Source: Sphingomonas sp.
GTDB taxonomy: Bacteria > Pseudomonadota > Alphaproteobacteria > Sphingomonadales > Sphingomonadaceae
Direction: 5' to 3'
Assembly (NCBI GenBank): GCA_030146605.1
Contig: JASLBO010000146.1
Location: 1-12,680 of the forward strand
Length of the DNA: 12,680 bases
Positions 1-8,044 of this stretch are shown here, piece by piece. Below the pieces are notes generated by a model. That model was not told where the DNA came from, did not search any database, and saw only the letters and a list, made by a program, of their open reading frames with translations. The translations under genes and the position numbers were made by a program. How positions within the stretch are numbered: position 1 is the first letter of the stretch; every line of letters begins with the position of its first letter.

Positions 1-1200
1 GCCTTGGTGGTGAAGAAGGGCAGGAAGACGTCCTGCCGCAGGCTTTCGGGCACGCCGGGGCCGTGGTCCTCGACTTCGATGACTGCGCCTTCCGCGGCGC
101 CGAGCAGCCGCAGCGCCAATCGGGGGGGCTTGTTCGTCCCCGCCATTGCCTGCGCGGCGTTCTGCATCAGGTTGATCACCACCTGGGCGAGCAGATCGGG
201 GTCGGCGTCGAGCGCGAGCGCTTCGGGAAGAACGTCCACCGACAGGGGCACTTCGGGCGCCTTGACGACGAAGATCCGCGCGAGTTCGTCCGCCCAGGGA
301 CGCGCCGCGAAGCTCTGGCGCTTGATCTCGGGGATCTGGGCGACTGCCCGATAGGCCTCGATGAAGTTGCTCAGCCCTTGCGCGCGGCGCGCGAGCGTTT
401 CGACGGCGCTGCGCGCGTCGGCGATGCGCGGGTCGGCCGCGAGGTCCGGATCGCCGAGCAGGTCGGCCGCGGTCGCAGCCAGCGACGTGACCGGCGTCAG
501 CGAGTTGAGGATTTCGTGCGTCAACACCCGGACGAGGTCGGTCTGCGCCGCCATCTCGACGGCATCCAGCGTTCCCTGAATCGGCTGGACGCTGATCGCG
601 CGTGTCCGCTGGCCGAGACGCTCGAGCGTCGCCGCGCGGATCAGCATCCGCTGCGGCCGACCGGCGATGTTGAGTATCAATAGCTCCTCGCCATATGCTG
701 CGGTTGCGAGGCGACGCGCAAAGGTGGCGCCGTAGATCGCGAAATTCTCCGGCATGGTGCCTTGCTCGCCGGCGAACAGCCGCCGCGCTGCCTTGTTGGC
801 CAAGGTTACGTTTCCGCCGGCGCCGACCGTCAGCAACGCGACGGGCATGTCGTCTACCAGCGCGTCGAGATAGCGCAGCTCGCCCGCGACACGGTCCTGA
901 TCCACGCGGAAGCGGGCGAGCGCTTCGTTGAGCGAGCCGCCGAGTTCGCCGAAGCCCGCGCCGCCGTGCACGTCGAACTGGATCGCGGTATCGCCGAACC
1001 TGAGCGCTTCGAGGAAGCGCGCGATCGTGCGGTTGGTGCGGGTAACGTGCCGCCACAGCCCGGCAAAGATCGCCACGGCGATCGCCAGCGCGACGATACG
1101 CGCGGCGCCGAGCCCGGGGGTCAGAAAGGCCGCGATGCATGCCAGCAGCGCCGCGATCAACGCCGCGATCCAGGCGATCAGCCCTGACGTGAAGCGCTGG

Positions 1201-1211
<11 letters not shown>
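1..1211 (-). CDS. NtrY-like sensor histidine kinase, C-terminus cut by window edge
   Basis: Translation of the minus strand from the ATG at 1211 stays open to base 1, giving 403 residues. Two hydrophobic segments (about residues 10-31 and 36-53) are joined by only a few residues, so there is almost no periplasmic sensor domain. A HAMP-like linker (about 55-105) and a PAS-like region (about 112-210) follow. The H-box is THEILNSLTP with phospho-acceptor His232; the N-box NLMQNAAQAM has Asn351; the G1 box is DHGPGVP (382-388) and the F box FFTTK ends at the window edge. The G2 box (GxGxGL) lies outside. The start overlaps the end of the activator gene by 11 nt, with GGAG 4 nt before the ATG, so the two are probably translationally coupled. 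It should phosphorylate the adjacent NtrC-family regulator. The HEIxNSLTP H-box belongs to the NtrY-like class. The signal is unknown, but probably membrane or cytoplasmic. Confidence 0.92.
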
Positions 1212-2595
<1,384 letters not shown>

Positions 2596-2618
2596 GCCGT
2601 CCACTCCCGTACAATGCA

Positions 2619-2634
2619 TGTGCGAATTCGGACA
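2619..2634. promoter_or_regulatory. Dyad motif TGTGCGAATTCGGACA at activator gene start
   Basis: A 16-bp imperfect palindrome: TGT/ACA arms around the perfect core CGAATTCG, with only the G:G pair between arm and core unmatched. Read on the minus strand, 2634 to 2623 is TGTCCGAATTCG, identical over 12 bases to 2943-2954 on the plus strand. It overlaps the expected transcription start of the candidate minus promoter at 2635-2650, a position suited to autoregulation of the two-component genes. The binding protein is inferred, not shown; the local activator is the obvious candidate. Confidence 0.5.
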
Positions 2635-2650
2635 ATCAAAATACGTGCCA
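2635..2650 (-). promoter_or_regulatory. Candidate sigma-54-like promoter for the activator/kinase operon
   Basis: The minus strand from 2650 reads TGGCACG-TATT-TTGAT. The -24 box is the exact consensus TGGCACG and the spacing is correct, but the -12 box is TTGA where TTGC is expected; the missing C is a serious departure because the -12 GC is highly conserved. If used, transcription would begin near 2624, leaving about 29 nt before the preferred ATG at 2595 and ruling out a start at 2619. A sigma-70-type promoter for this operon remains possible. Confidence 0.35.
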
Positions 2651-2699
2651 ATGCGCGACGGCTTTGGTGTTTGTGCTCAAGCCACGGAAAACATTGAAC

Positions 2700-2715
2700 T
2701 GGCACGGCTCGTGCT
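2700..2715 (+). promoter_or_regulatory. Weak second sigma-54-like site, rightward
   Basis: TGGCACG-GCTC-GTGCT: exact -24 consensus, and the invariant GG and GC are 12 positions apart (2701-2702 and 2713-2714). The first base of the -12 box is G rather than T. A start here would give a leader of about 370 nt before the membrane-fusion gene, and no dyad lies suitably upstream. It is therefore either a secondary promoter, a non-productive sigma-54 binding site or chance; the site at 3013-3028 is better. Confidence 0.3.
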
Positions 2716-2834
2716 CTGCAATAGCCAGGTACAGGCTGGCGGGGAATGCGCGGGTGTTCGGGAAACAGGCCGGAAAGTTGGCGCGAAGCACTGTTATGCT
2801 GGCGGCGATTGCTGCCGCGATGCTGGCGTTGGGA

Positions 2835-2850
2835 GGCAAGCCGCTGGCCA
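2835..2850 (-). promoter_or_regulatory. Weak sigma-54-like site, leftward
   Basis: The minus strand from 2850 reads TGGCCAG-CGGC-TTGCC. The GG and GC dinucleotides are at the exact sigma-54 spacing and the -12 box TTGC is good, but the -24 box departs at two bases. Its predicted start (near 2824) is about 116 nt from the dyad centred at 2940.5, a normal enhancer distance, but it would give a leader of over 200 nt before the activator gene. It is an alternative to the site at 2635-2650. Confidence 0.22.
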
Positions 2851-2932
2851 GGCTCGACATCGCGATACGCGCGCAGGGCGGCCATGCGCTGCTTCAGATC
2901 GGCTTCGCGTCGATCAACATCGCGTTCGATTC

Positions 2933-2958
2933 CGGACACGCCTGTCCGAATTCGAACG
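2933..2958. promoter_or_regulatory. Candidate activator-binding (UAS) dyads
   Basis: Two overlapping dyads. CGGACA-CGCC-TGTCCG (2933-2948) is a perfect inverted repeat with 6-bp arms. TGTCCGAATTCGAACG (2943-2958) matches the pattern TGTnCGAATTCGnACA apart from its last base and shares 12 identical bases, in inverted orientation, with the site at 2619-2634. A more degenerate relative, TGTGCGGGTTCGGTCC, is at 2961-2976. The perfect dyad is centred about 99 bp upstream of the start point predicted from the sigma-54 promoter at 3013-3028, the usual enhancer range for NtrC-family activators. Confidence 0.55.
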
Positions 2959-3012
2959 CTTGTGCGGGTTCGGTCCGGTGATCGGTCTGCCTCCGCTTCT
3001 CCGGGCCGCGAC

Positions 3013-3028
3013 TGGCATGCGGGTTGCT
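3013..3028 (+). promoter_or_regulatory. Sigma-54 (-24/-12) promoter of the ABC operon
   Basis: TGGCATG-CGGG-TTGCT. Compared with consensus TGGCACGnnnnTTGCW, only one base differs (T for C in the -24 box). GG at 3014-3015 and GC at 3026-3027 are 12 apart, as required. Predicted start is near 3039, giving a leader of about 55 nt to the ATG at 3094. The neighbouring activator carries the AAA+ domain needed to open such a promoter, and dyads lie at enhancer distance upstream. The location also shows that an ATG at 3034 cannot be the translation start of this transcript. Confidence 0.72.
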
Positions 3029-3093
3029 AGACGATGACCATGGGTGTCGCTCGGATGCAGAAAAATGGGGACCGCCCGGTGAGCGGGAGCGGA

Positions 3094-4344
3094 ATGGACG
3101 CGGTGGTCGAGAGGCGGAAGCTGCCGACCAGGGTCAAGGCCGCGCTCGTGGGCGCCGCGGTGCTGATCGCGGCGCTGCTGTTCTGGTGGTTCGCGCCCTC
3201 GGGGTCGAGCCAGACAGTGGGCGCCGACCATGTCACCATCTCGACGGTCACCCGAGGCACCTTCGACGATTTCATCCCGCTGCGCGCGCGGGTCACGCCG
3301 TTGCTCACGGTCTATATCGATGCAGTCGAGGGCGGGCGCGTCGAAAAGATGCTCGTCGAGGACGGCGCAACCGTGGCGCAGGGCCAGCCGATCGCCTTGC
3401 TGTCCAACGCCGAGCTCCAGCTTTCGACCCTCGCGCGCCAGACCGAGGTCGAGCAGCAGATCAACAATATGCGCAGCCAGGAACTGGCGCTCGCCCAGAC
3501 CCGGCTCGCCAACGAGCGCGCAGTGCTCGAAGCCGGGCTCGCGCTCGACAAGGCGCGGCGGCAATATGAGCGCGAGAAGCCGCTGGCGGGGAAGGGCTTC
3601 GTCACCCTAAAGCAATTTGCCGATACCGAAGCCGATTTTCAGTATCGCGTGCGCAACCTTGCGGCACTCCAGCGCAGCCAGGCGACCGACGCACGGCTCC
3701 AGACCAGCCAGCTCTCGCAGCAGCAGGCGGCGGCCCAATCGATGCAATCGGGCCTGTCGATCGCCCGCGCCAATCTCGACGCGCTCCAGCTGCGTGCGCC
3801 GGTCGCGGGCCAGCTCTCGGGCTTCTCGGTGCAGGTCGGCCAGTCGCTGCAGCGCGGCGAGCGGGTGGGGCAGATCGACAGCCCAGGCCGCAACAAGCTG
3901 ATCGCCGGGGTCGACGAATTCTATCTCGGGCGTGTCCAGCTCCAGCAGCGCGCCAGCCTCGATTTCGGCGGCAAGCGCTTTGCGGCGAAGGTCACCAAGA
4001 TCTACCCGCAGGTGCAGAACGGCCAGTTCCAGATCGATCTGCAGTTCGTGGGCGCCGAGCCCGCCAACATCCAGCGTGGCCAGACGATGCAGGCGCGGCT
4101 GACGCTCGGCGACCCGGCACCGGCTCTGCTCGTCCCCAACGGCGCCTTTTACAACGAGAGCGGCGGCAACTGGATCTTCGTGGTGACTCCCGACGGCGGG
4201 AGCGCAGTCAAGCGCCAGGTCCGCCTCGGCCGCCGCAATTCCGAATATGTCGAAGTGCTCGAGGGGCTCGAGATGGGCGAGAAGGTGCTGACCTCGCCTT
4301 ACACCGGCTATGCCGACAAGACGCGGCTCGACCTGACCAGATAA
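3094..4344 (+). CDS. HlyD/MacA-like periplasmic adaptor of ABC transporter
   Basis: Membrane-fusion protein expected to sit in the inner membrane and periplasm and join the ABC permease to an outer-membrane partner or load its substrate. From the chosen start it has 416 residues: cytoplasmic RRKLPTR, one membrane helix (about 15-34), first half of a lipoyl domain (about 78-104, EGGRVEKMLVEDGATVAQGQ), a long Gln/Ala-rich coiled-coil hairpin (about 106-230), the second lipoyl half (233-261, LRAPVAGQLSGFSVQVGQSL) and a beta-barrel/membrane-proximal part to the end. In-frame ATGs at 3034, 3040 and 3055 lie before or near the predicted transcription start and lack ribosome binding sites. The ATG at 3094 has GGGAG 4 nt upstream and is preferred. 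The gene ends 20 nt before the ATPase gene, so the two are one operon. Substrate cannot be deduced. Confidence 0.9.
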   Translation: MDAVVERRKLPTRVKAALVGAAVLIAALLFWWFAPSGSSQTVGADHVTISTVTRGTFDDFIPLRARVTPLLTVYIDAVEGGRVEKMLVEDGATVAQGQPIALLSNAELQLSTLARQTEVEQQINNMRSQELALAQTRLANERAVLEAGLALDKARRQYEREKPLAGKGFVTLKQFADTEADFQYRVRNLAALQRSQATDARLQTSQLSQQQAAAQSMQSGLSIARANLDALQLRAPVAGQLSGFSVQVGQSLQRGERVGQIDSPGRNKLIAGVDEFYLGRVQLQQRASLDFGGKRFAAKVTKIYPQVQNGQFQIDLQFVGAEPANIQRGQTMQARLTLGDPAPALLVPNGAFYNESGGNWIFVVTPDGGSAVKRQVRLGRRNSEYVEVLEGLEMGEKVLTSPYTGYADKTRLDLTR

Positions 4345-4364
4345 TTTCAGCGAAAGGGAATTTC

Positions 4365-5045
4365 ATGCTGACGATGCGCGAACTCTCCAAGGTCTACCGT
4401 ACCGACACGGTGCAGACGACCGCGCTCGACGCGATCGATCTCGATATCGCCGAGGGCGAGTTCGTCGCGATCATGGGCCCTTCGGGGTGCGGCAAATCGA
4501 CCCTGCTCAACATGATCGGGATGCTCGATAGCCCGTCCTCGGGATCGTACGTGTTCAACGGCAAGGAAGTCGCCGGACTCTCCGAGAGCAAGCTCGCGGA
4601 TGTCCGCAAGGAGAGCATCGGCTTCATCTTCCAGAGCTTCAATCTGGTCGACGAATTGAGCGTGCGCGACAATGTCGAGCTGGCGTTGCTCTATCACAAT
4701 GTCTCGGCCGCCGAGCGCAAGCGCCGGGTCGACGAGGTGATGGACAAGGTCGGCATCGCCCATCGTGCGCGGCACCGGCCGAGCCAGCTTTCGGGAGGGC
4801 AGCAGCAGCGCGTCGCGGTCGCCCGCGCGCTGGTCGCCAGCCCCAAATTGATCCTGGCGGACGAGCCGACCGGCAATCTCGACACCCATCACGGCGAGGA
4901 AGTGATGCGGATGCTCCAGACGCTCAACGGCGAAGGCTCGACGATCGTGATGGTCACTCACTCGCCGGCGCACGCCGACTATGCCGGGCGGATCGTGTCG
5001 ATGCTCGACGGTCGGATCCTGCAGGAGCGGCGGCGGGCGGCGTAA
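4365..5045 (+). CDS. MacB/LolD-type ABC transporter ATP-binding protein
   Basis: Stand-alone nucleotide-binding subunit, 226 residues, normal for the LolD/MacB/FtsE group. Walker [10 protein letters not shown] (38-46), Q-loop Gln90 in FIFQSFNLV, signature LSGGQQQR (142-149), Walker [13 protein letters not shown] (162-173) and H-loop His199 (VTHS) are all present and intact, so ATP hydrolysis should work. The AGGGA about 6 nt before the ATG at 4365 supports this start; Met4 is less likely. It should dimerise on the cytoplasmic face of the FtsX-type permease downstream. ATPases of this class usually drive mechanotransmission or extrusion of substrates from the periplasmic leaflet rather than ordinary import. 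Family assignment is secure; substrate is unknown. Confidence 0.95.
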   Translation: MLTMRELSKVYRTDTVQTTALDAIDLDIAEGEFVAIMGPSGCGKSTLLNMIGMLDSPSSGSYVFNGKEVAGLSESKLADVRKESIGFIFQSFNLVDELSVRDNVELALLYHNVSAAERKRRVDEVMDKVGIAHRARHRPSQLSGGQQQRVAVARALVASPKLILADEPTGNLDTHHGEEVMRMLQTLNGEGSTIVMVTHSPAHADYAGRIVSMLDGRILQERRRAA

Positions 5046-5056
5046 TATCAAGACGT

Positions 5057-5186
5057 CCCTCCCCGAACGGGAGGGGCAGGAGATGGGTTTAGCCGGGTTC
5101 GAGGCTCAATGCCTCGAACGCGGCTCCAGCGACAGAGGCGCGGCCACGCCGCGCACCCGCCCTGACCGCTCGCTTTCAGGGAGGGG
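5057..5186. repeat. Cluster of palindromes (REP-like) inside the ABC operon
   Basis: The 171-nt gap between ATPase and permease genes is almost wholly made of hairpins. CCCTCCC/GGGAGGG (5057-5063 with 5069-5075, loop CGAAC). GTTCGAGGC/GCCTCGAAC (5097-5105 with 5111-5119), extended by AGCCG/CGGCT (5091-5095 with 5121-5125) across one G:G mismatch. GCGCGGC/GCCGCGC (5138-5144 with 5148-5154). CCCTGA/TCAGGG (5160-5165 with 5176-5181). The outer CCCTCCC can also pair with GGGAGGG at 5179-5185, so the cluster has imperfect terminal inverted repeats, as in REP/BIME or small MITE elements. It may stabilise or attenuate the operon mRNA. Copies elsewhere in the genome cannot be checked from here. Confidence 0.7.
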
Positions 5187-5216
5187 AACAGGCGGACTTG
5201 AGGAGAAGCTAGCAAG

Positions 5217-7727
5217 ATGTGGCGCAATTACCTGACCGTCGGCCTGCGGGCGCTGGCCAAGAACAAGGTCTATGCCTTCATCAACATCTTCGGCCTGTCC
5301 CTCGGCATCGCCGCGTGTCTGCTGATCCTCAGCTTCGTCCGCTACGAGTTCAGCTATGACAATTGGCTGCCGGGTGCCGAGGACGCGTACCAGGTCCAGG
5401 ATTTTTACAAGCCGACTGCGGAAGGCGGCGAGGAATACAAGCTGCAGATGACGAGCTTTGCCTCGGGCACTGCATTGCAGAAGGACTTCCCCCAGATCCT
5501 CAAGCGCGTCTACCTCGCCGATCGCGGGATCAACCTGATCTACAAGGGGCAGGCATATCGGCCGCGCGATGCCTATTTCGCCGATGGCAACATCTTCGAC
5601 ATCCTCCAGATCCCCTTCGTCCGCGGCGATCGCGCACGCGCCCTCGAGGATCCCCATGGCCTCGTGCTGAGCGAAACCGAGGCAAAGAAATATTTCGGCG
5701 ACGCCGACCCGCTGGCCCAGACGATCACGGTCATCAGCGACGACCTCCGGGAGGATTATCGCGTCACCGGCGTGTTCAAGGATCTGCCGAAGAACAGCCA
5801 TCTGCGCATCGACATGGTCGCCCGGTTCAATCCGCAAAGCTATTATGCGAAGAACCCAGACTTTCTCACGACGTGGAACTCGCAGGGCGGCTACGTTTAT
5901 CTGAGGCTGCGGCCCGGAACCGATGTGCGGCAGATGGAGGCACAATTTCCGGCCTGGGAGAAACGCAACATTCCCAATGATCCCGCGGATGGCGGGCCGG
6001 TCACCAATTCGGGTACCCACCAGGACTGGCGGCTGACCAACGTGCGCGACGTGCATCTCGGCGAGGCGCAGCAGGCTGCGTTGGCACCCGGGAGCGAGAA
6101 GCAGACCATTCTTACCTTTGCCGTCGTCGCGCTGATGATCCTGGGCATGGCCTGCATTAACTTCACCAATTTGGCCACCGCGCGGGCGTCGCAGCGGGCG
6201 CGGGAGGTTGCACTGCGCAAGGTTCTCGGCGCGACGCGCAAGCAGTTGATCGTCCAGTTCATCTGCGAGTCGATCCTCGTGGCGGGGATCGCGACCCTGG
6301 TCGCGCTTGCGCTCGCCGAACTGGCGCTCCCGGGGCTCAACAACTTCCTCGATGCGACGATGCAGATCCGCTATTTCGGCAGCGAAGGCGTGCTCCTGCC
6401 GGTGCTGGTCCTGGCATTGATCGTCGGGCTGGCCGGGGGCGCCTATCCGGCGCTCTATCTATCGCGCTTCCAGCCTGCGGTGGTGCTCAAGGCCAACAAG
6501 TCCGCGGCCGATGCCGAAGGCAATGGGCGGCTGCGCAATTTGCTCGTGGTGGGGCAGTTCGCAGTCTCGATCGGTCTGATCATCTGCACTGCGATCGTCT
6601 ATTCGCAGACGATCTACGCGCGCACGATGGACGCGGGCTATAAGCGCGACGGGCTGCTTCAGGTGCGACGGCTCGATACGCCGCAAGTGGAGGCCGCCGC
6701 GCGGACGCTGGCCGAGGAAGTTCGACGATTGCCGGGCGTTTCGTCGGTCGCGCGAACTTCGATCCCGGTCAATCCGGGCAACAATTCGATGGCGTCGGTG
6801 CGCCTCCCCGGGAAGACCGACTATATTCAGCTCGGCATCTACGGCATCGATCCCGGCGTAGTCGATACGTTGGGAATGCGGCTGCTGGCCGGCCGCAACT
6901 TCTCGGAAGCCGTGGCTATGGACAATGCGACGACACCGTCCCCGGTCGATCTCGCCGCGGAGCGGGCGCTGGTCGCGCGAGGCATCAACGTGATGATTTC
7001 GGAAACGGCGGCCAGGCGGCTTGGCTTCGCGACACCGCAGGCGGCGATCGGGAAACAGGTCCAGGCTAGCTTCACGGTTTCAGAAGCAGGGACCTGGGTG
7101 CCCGCGACGATCGTTGGCGTGGTCAGTGACGTGCGGTACCGCAGTGTCCGCGAGCCGCTGCAACCGATCCTGTATTTCTACCAGACACGGGGATACTCGA
7201 CGCTGCTCGTGCGCCACGCGGGAAATGAGCGGCTGATGCGTGAACAGGTAGAGGCAGTCTGGAAGCGGCTCTTCCCGGAAATCGCGTTCGATGCGCGATC
7301 GGTCAGCGAGAGCGTCCACAATCTCTACAGCCGCGACGAGACCCGCGCGCAATTGTTCGGGATGTTCGCGATCCTTGCGGTGGTGATCGGCTGCCTCGGG
7401 CTGTTCGGCCTCGCCGCGTTCACTGCCGAGCGCCGCACCAAGGAAATCGGCATCCGCAAGGTGCTGGGCGCGCGCACCCGCGACATCGTCCGGTTGCTGG
7501 TGTGGCAGTTCAGTCGGCCGGTGCTGATCGCCAACATCATCGCGTGGCCCGTGGCCTGGTGGGTGATGCGCGACTGGCTCAACCAGTTCGATGTCCGCGT
7601 CGGGCTGACGCCGACTCCCTTCGTGCTCGCGGGATCGCTCGCGCTGCTGATCGCCATCGGCACGATCGGCGCGCATGCGTTCCGCGTCGCGCGCACCAAC
7701 CCGGTCCACGCCTTGCGCTACGAGTAG
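5217..7727 (+). CDS. MacB/FtsX-type ABC transporter permease (two FtsX modules)
   Basis: Inner-membrane permease, 836 residues. TM1 (about 20-41) is followed by a large periplasmic MacB-like domain (about 43-292) and three helices (about 297-320, 348-372, 391-414). A second half begins near 438, with a helix (about 441-463), a second periplasmic domain (about 465-705) and three helices (about 712-736, 768-788, 802-822). The two halves repeat the same cytoplasmic motif, REVALRKVLGATRKQLI (329-345) and KEIGIRKVLGARTRDIV (742-758), evidence for an internal duplication. The end NPVHALRYE is typical of this family. The start has GAGGAG about 11 nt upstream, a rather long spacing, directly after the palindrome cluster. 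It has no fused ATPase, so it must use the preceding ATPase and adaptor. Substrate is unknown; antimicrobial peptides, lipids or lipoproteins are family possibilities. Confidence 0.93.
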   Translation: MWRNYLTVGLRALAKNKVYAFINIFGLSLGIAACLLILSFVRYEFSYDNWLPGAEDAYQVQDFYKPTAEGGEEYKLQMTSFASGTALQKDFPQILKRVYLADRGINLIYKGQAYRPRDAYFADGNIFDILQIPFVRGDRARALEDPHGLVLSETEAKKYFGDADPLAQTITVISDDLREDYRVTGVFKDLPKNSHLRIDMVARFNPQSYYAKNPDFLTTWNSQGGYVYLRLRPGTDVRQMEAQFPAWEKRNIPNDPADGGPVTNSGTHQDWRLTNVRDVHLGEAQQAALAPGSEKQTILTFAVVALMILGMACINFTNLATARASQRAREVALRKVLGATRKQLIVQFICESILVAGIATLVALALAELALPGLNNFLDATMQIRYFGSEGVLLPVLVLALIVGLAGGAYPALYLSRFQPAVVLKANKSAADAEGNGRLRNLLVVGQFAVSIGLIICTAIVYSQTIYARTMDAGYKRDGLLQVRRLDTPQVEAAARTLAEEVRRLPGVSSVARTSIPVNPGNNSMASVRLPGKTDYIQLGIYGIDPGVVDTLGMRLLAGRNFSEAVAMDNATTPSPVDLAAERALVARGINVMISETAARRLGFATPQAAIGKQVQASFTVSEAGTWVPATIVGVVSDVRYRSVREPLQPILYFYQTRGYSTLLVRHAGNERLMREQVEAVWKRLFPEIAFDARSVSESVHNLYSRDETRAQLFGMFAILAVVIGCLGLFGLAAFTAERRTKEIGIRKVLGARTRDIVRLLVWQFSRPVLIANIIAWPVAWWVMRDWLNQFDVRVGLTPTPFVLAGSLALLIAIGTIGAHAFRVARTNPVHALRYE

Positions 7728-7750
7728 GCGCGTCAGTTCAGGGCAGGGCC

Positions 7751-7840
7751 GGGGCGGGCGAGGGTTGAGCAGGTGAGATTGCCCCGGCAATCTAAGCCAT
7801 GTGCCGGGCACATGGCGACCTGCTCAACCTCGCCCGCTTC
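7751..7840. repeat. Long inverted repeat folding as a three-way junction
   Basis: The arms at 7755-7774 and 7818-7836 pair over 19 bp with one bulged G (7762). Further G:C and G:T pairs extend the stem to 7751/7840. Between the arms are two perfect hairpins: AGATTGCC/GGCAATCT (7776-7783 with 7786-7793) and GCCATGTGCC/GGCACATGGC (7796-7805 with 7807-7816). Only four bases (7775, 7794, 7795, 7817) are unpaired at the junction, so almost every base is in a helix. No T-run follows on either strand, so it is not a standard intrinsic terminator, although it lies between the convergent ABC operon and tRNA gene. A REP/MITE-type element or an mRNA 3'-end stabiliser is likely. No protein frame explains it. 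Confidence 0.75.
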
Positions 7841-7876
7841 GCTTGCGGACGAGACTGCAGACGTTGGCGTGAGAAA

Positions 7877-7953
7877 TGGTCGGGAAGAGAGGATTCGAAC
7901 CTCCGGCCCCCACGTCCCGAACGTGGTGCTCTACCAGGCTGAGCTACTCCCCG
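7877..7953 (-). tRNA. tRNA-Pro (CGG anticodon), CCA encoded
   Basis: The minus strand folds as a standard 77-nt tRNA. Acceptor stem CGGGGAG pairs with CTTCCCG (one G:T), followed by discriminator A and an encoded CCA. The D arm contains AGCTCAGCCTGGTAGAGC. The anticodon stem CCACG/CGTGG encloses loop TTCGGGA, giving anticodon CGG (reads CCG codons, frequent in GC-rich genomes). The T arm has GGAGG, loop TTCGAAT, and CCTCT. No break or integrated element is visible at its 3' end, though the three-way-junction repeat begins 37 nt beyond it. Confidence 0.95.
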
Positions 7954-8005
7954 ACGGAGTATCGATCCGGCGCCTCGACAAGGGCGAACCGATGCTGGAG
8001 CGGCG

Positions 8006-8034
8006 CCTATAACCATGGTGGTCGAGTCGCGCAA
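8006..8034 (-). promoter_or_regulatory. Candidate sigma-70-type promoter of tRNA-Pro
   Basis: On the minus strand, TTGCGC (8034-8029) and TATAGG (8011-8006) are separated by 17 nt, the optimal spacing, and lie in the gap between the end of the reductase gene and the tRNA. The predicted start near 7999 leaves a leader of about 46 nt before the tRNA 5' end. The -35 box is only half-consensus, so this is moderate evidence; the tRNA might also be read through from the reductase gene. Confidence 0.4.
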
Positions 8035-8044
8035 GCGGCGGCGA

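Larger units (their letters stand above)
2596..3093. other. Divergent intergenic control region
   Basis: About 500 bp between the divergently transcribed activator gene and the ABC operon, using the preferred starts. Several open frames cross it (for example 2664-2981 plus and 2559-2939 minus), but none has a recognisable product or a good ribosome binding site, so I read it as non-coding. It holds a strong sigma-54 type promoter facing right, weaker sigma-54-like boxes facing both ways, and clustered TGTCCG/CGGACA dyads, listed separately. A decayed gene cannot be excluded. Confidence 0.6.

Noticed and set aside
2755..2767. TGTTCGGGAAACA, considered as a further regulator site
   Set aside because: Only 4-bp arms match and it differs from the TGTCCG/CGGACA motif.
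2664..2981. 105-codon plus-strand frame, with a possible Met at 2796 and hydrophobic start, in the control region
   Set aside because: No Shine-Dalgarno, no recognised family, and it runs through the dyads of the control region. Kept as a remote possibility only.
5106..6056. 316-codon minus-strand frame over the palindrome cluster and permease start
   Set aside because: Antisense to the conserved permease N-terminus and starts inside it; no recognisable domain, no ribosome binding site.
7751..7840. CRISPR repeat, intrinsic terminator or attachment site reading of the three-way repeat
   Set aside because: Only one unit is present, there is no T-run on either strand, and there is no integrase gene or duplicated tRNA end in the window.
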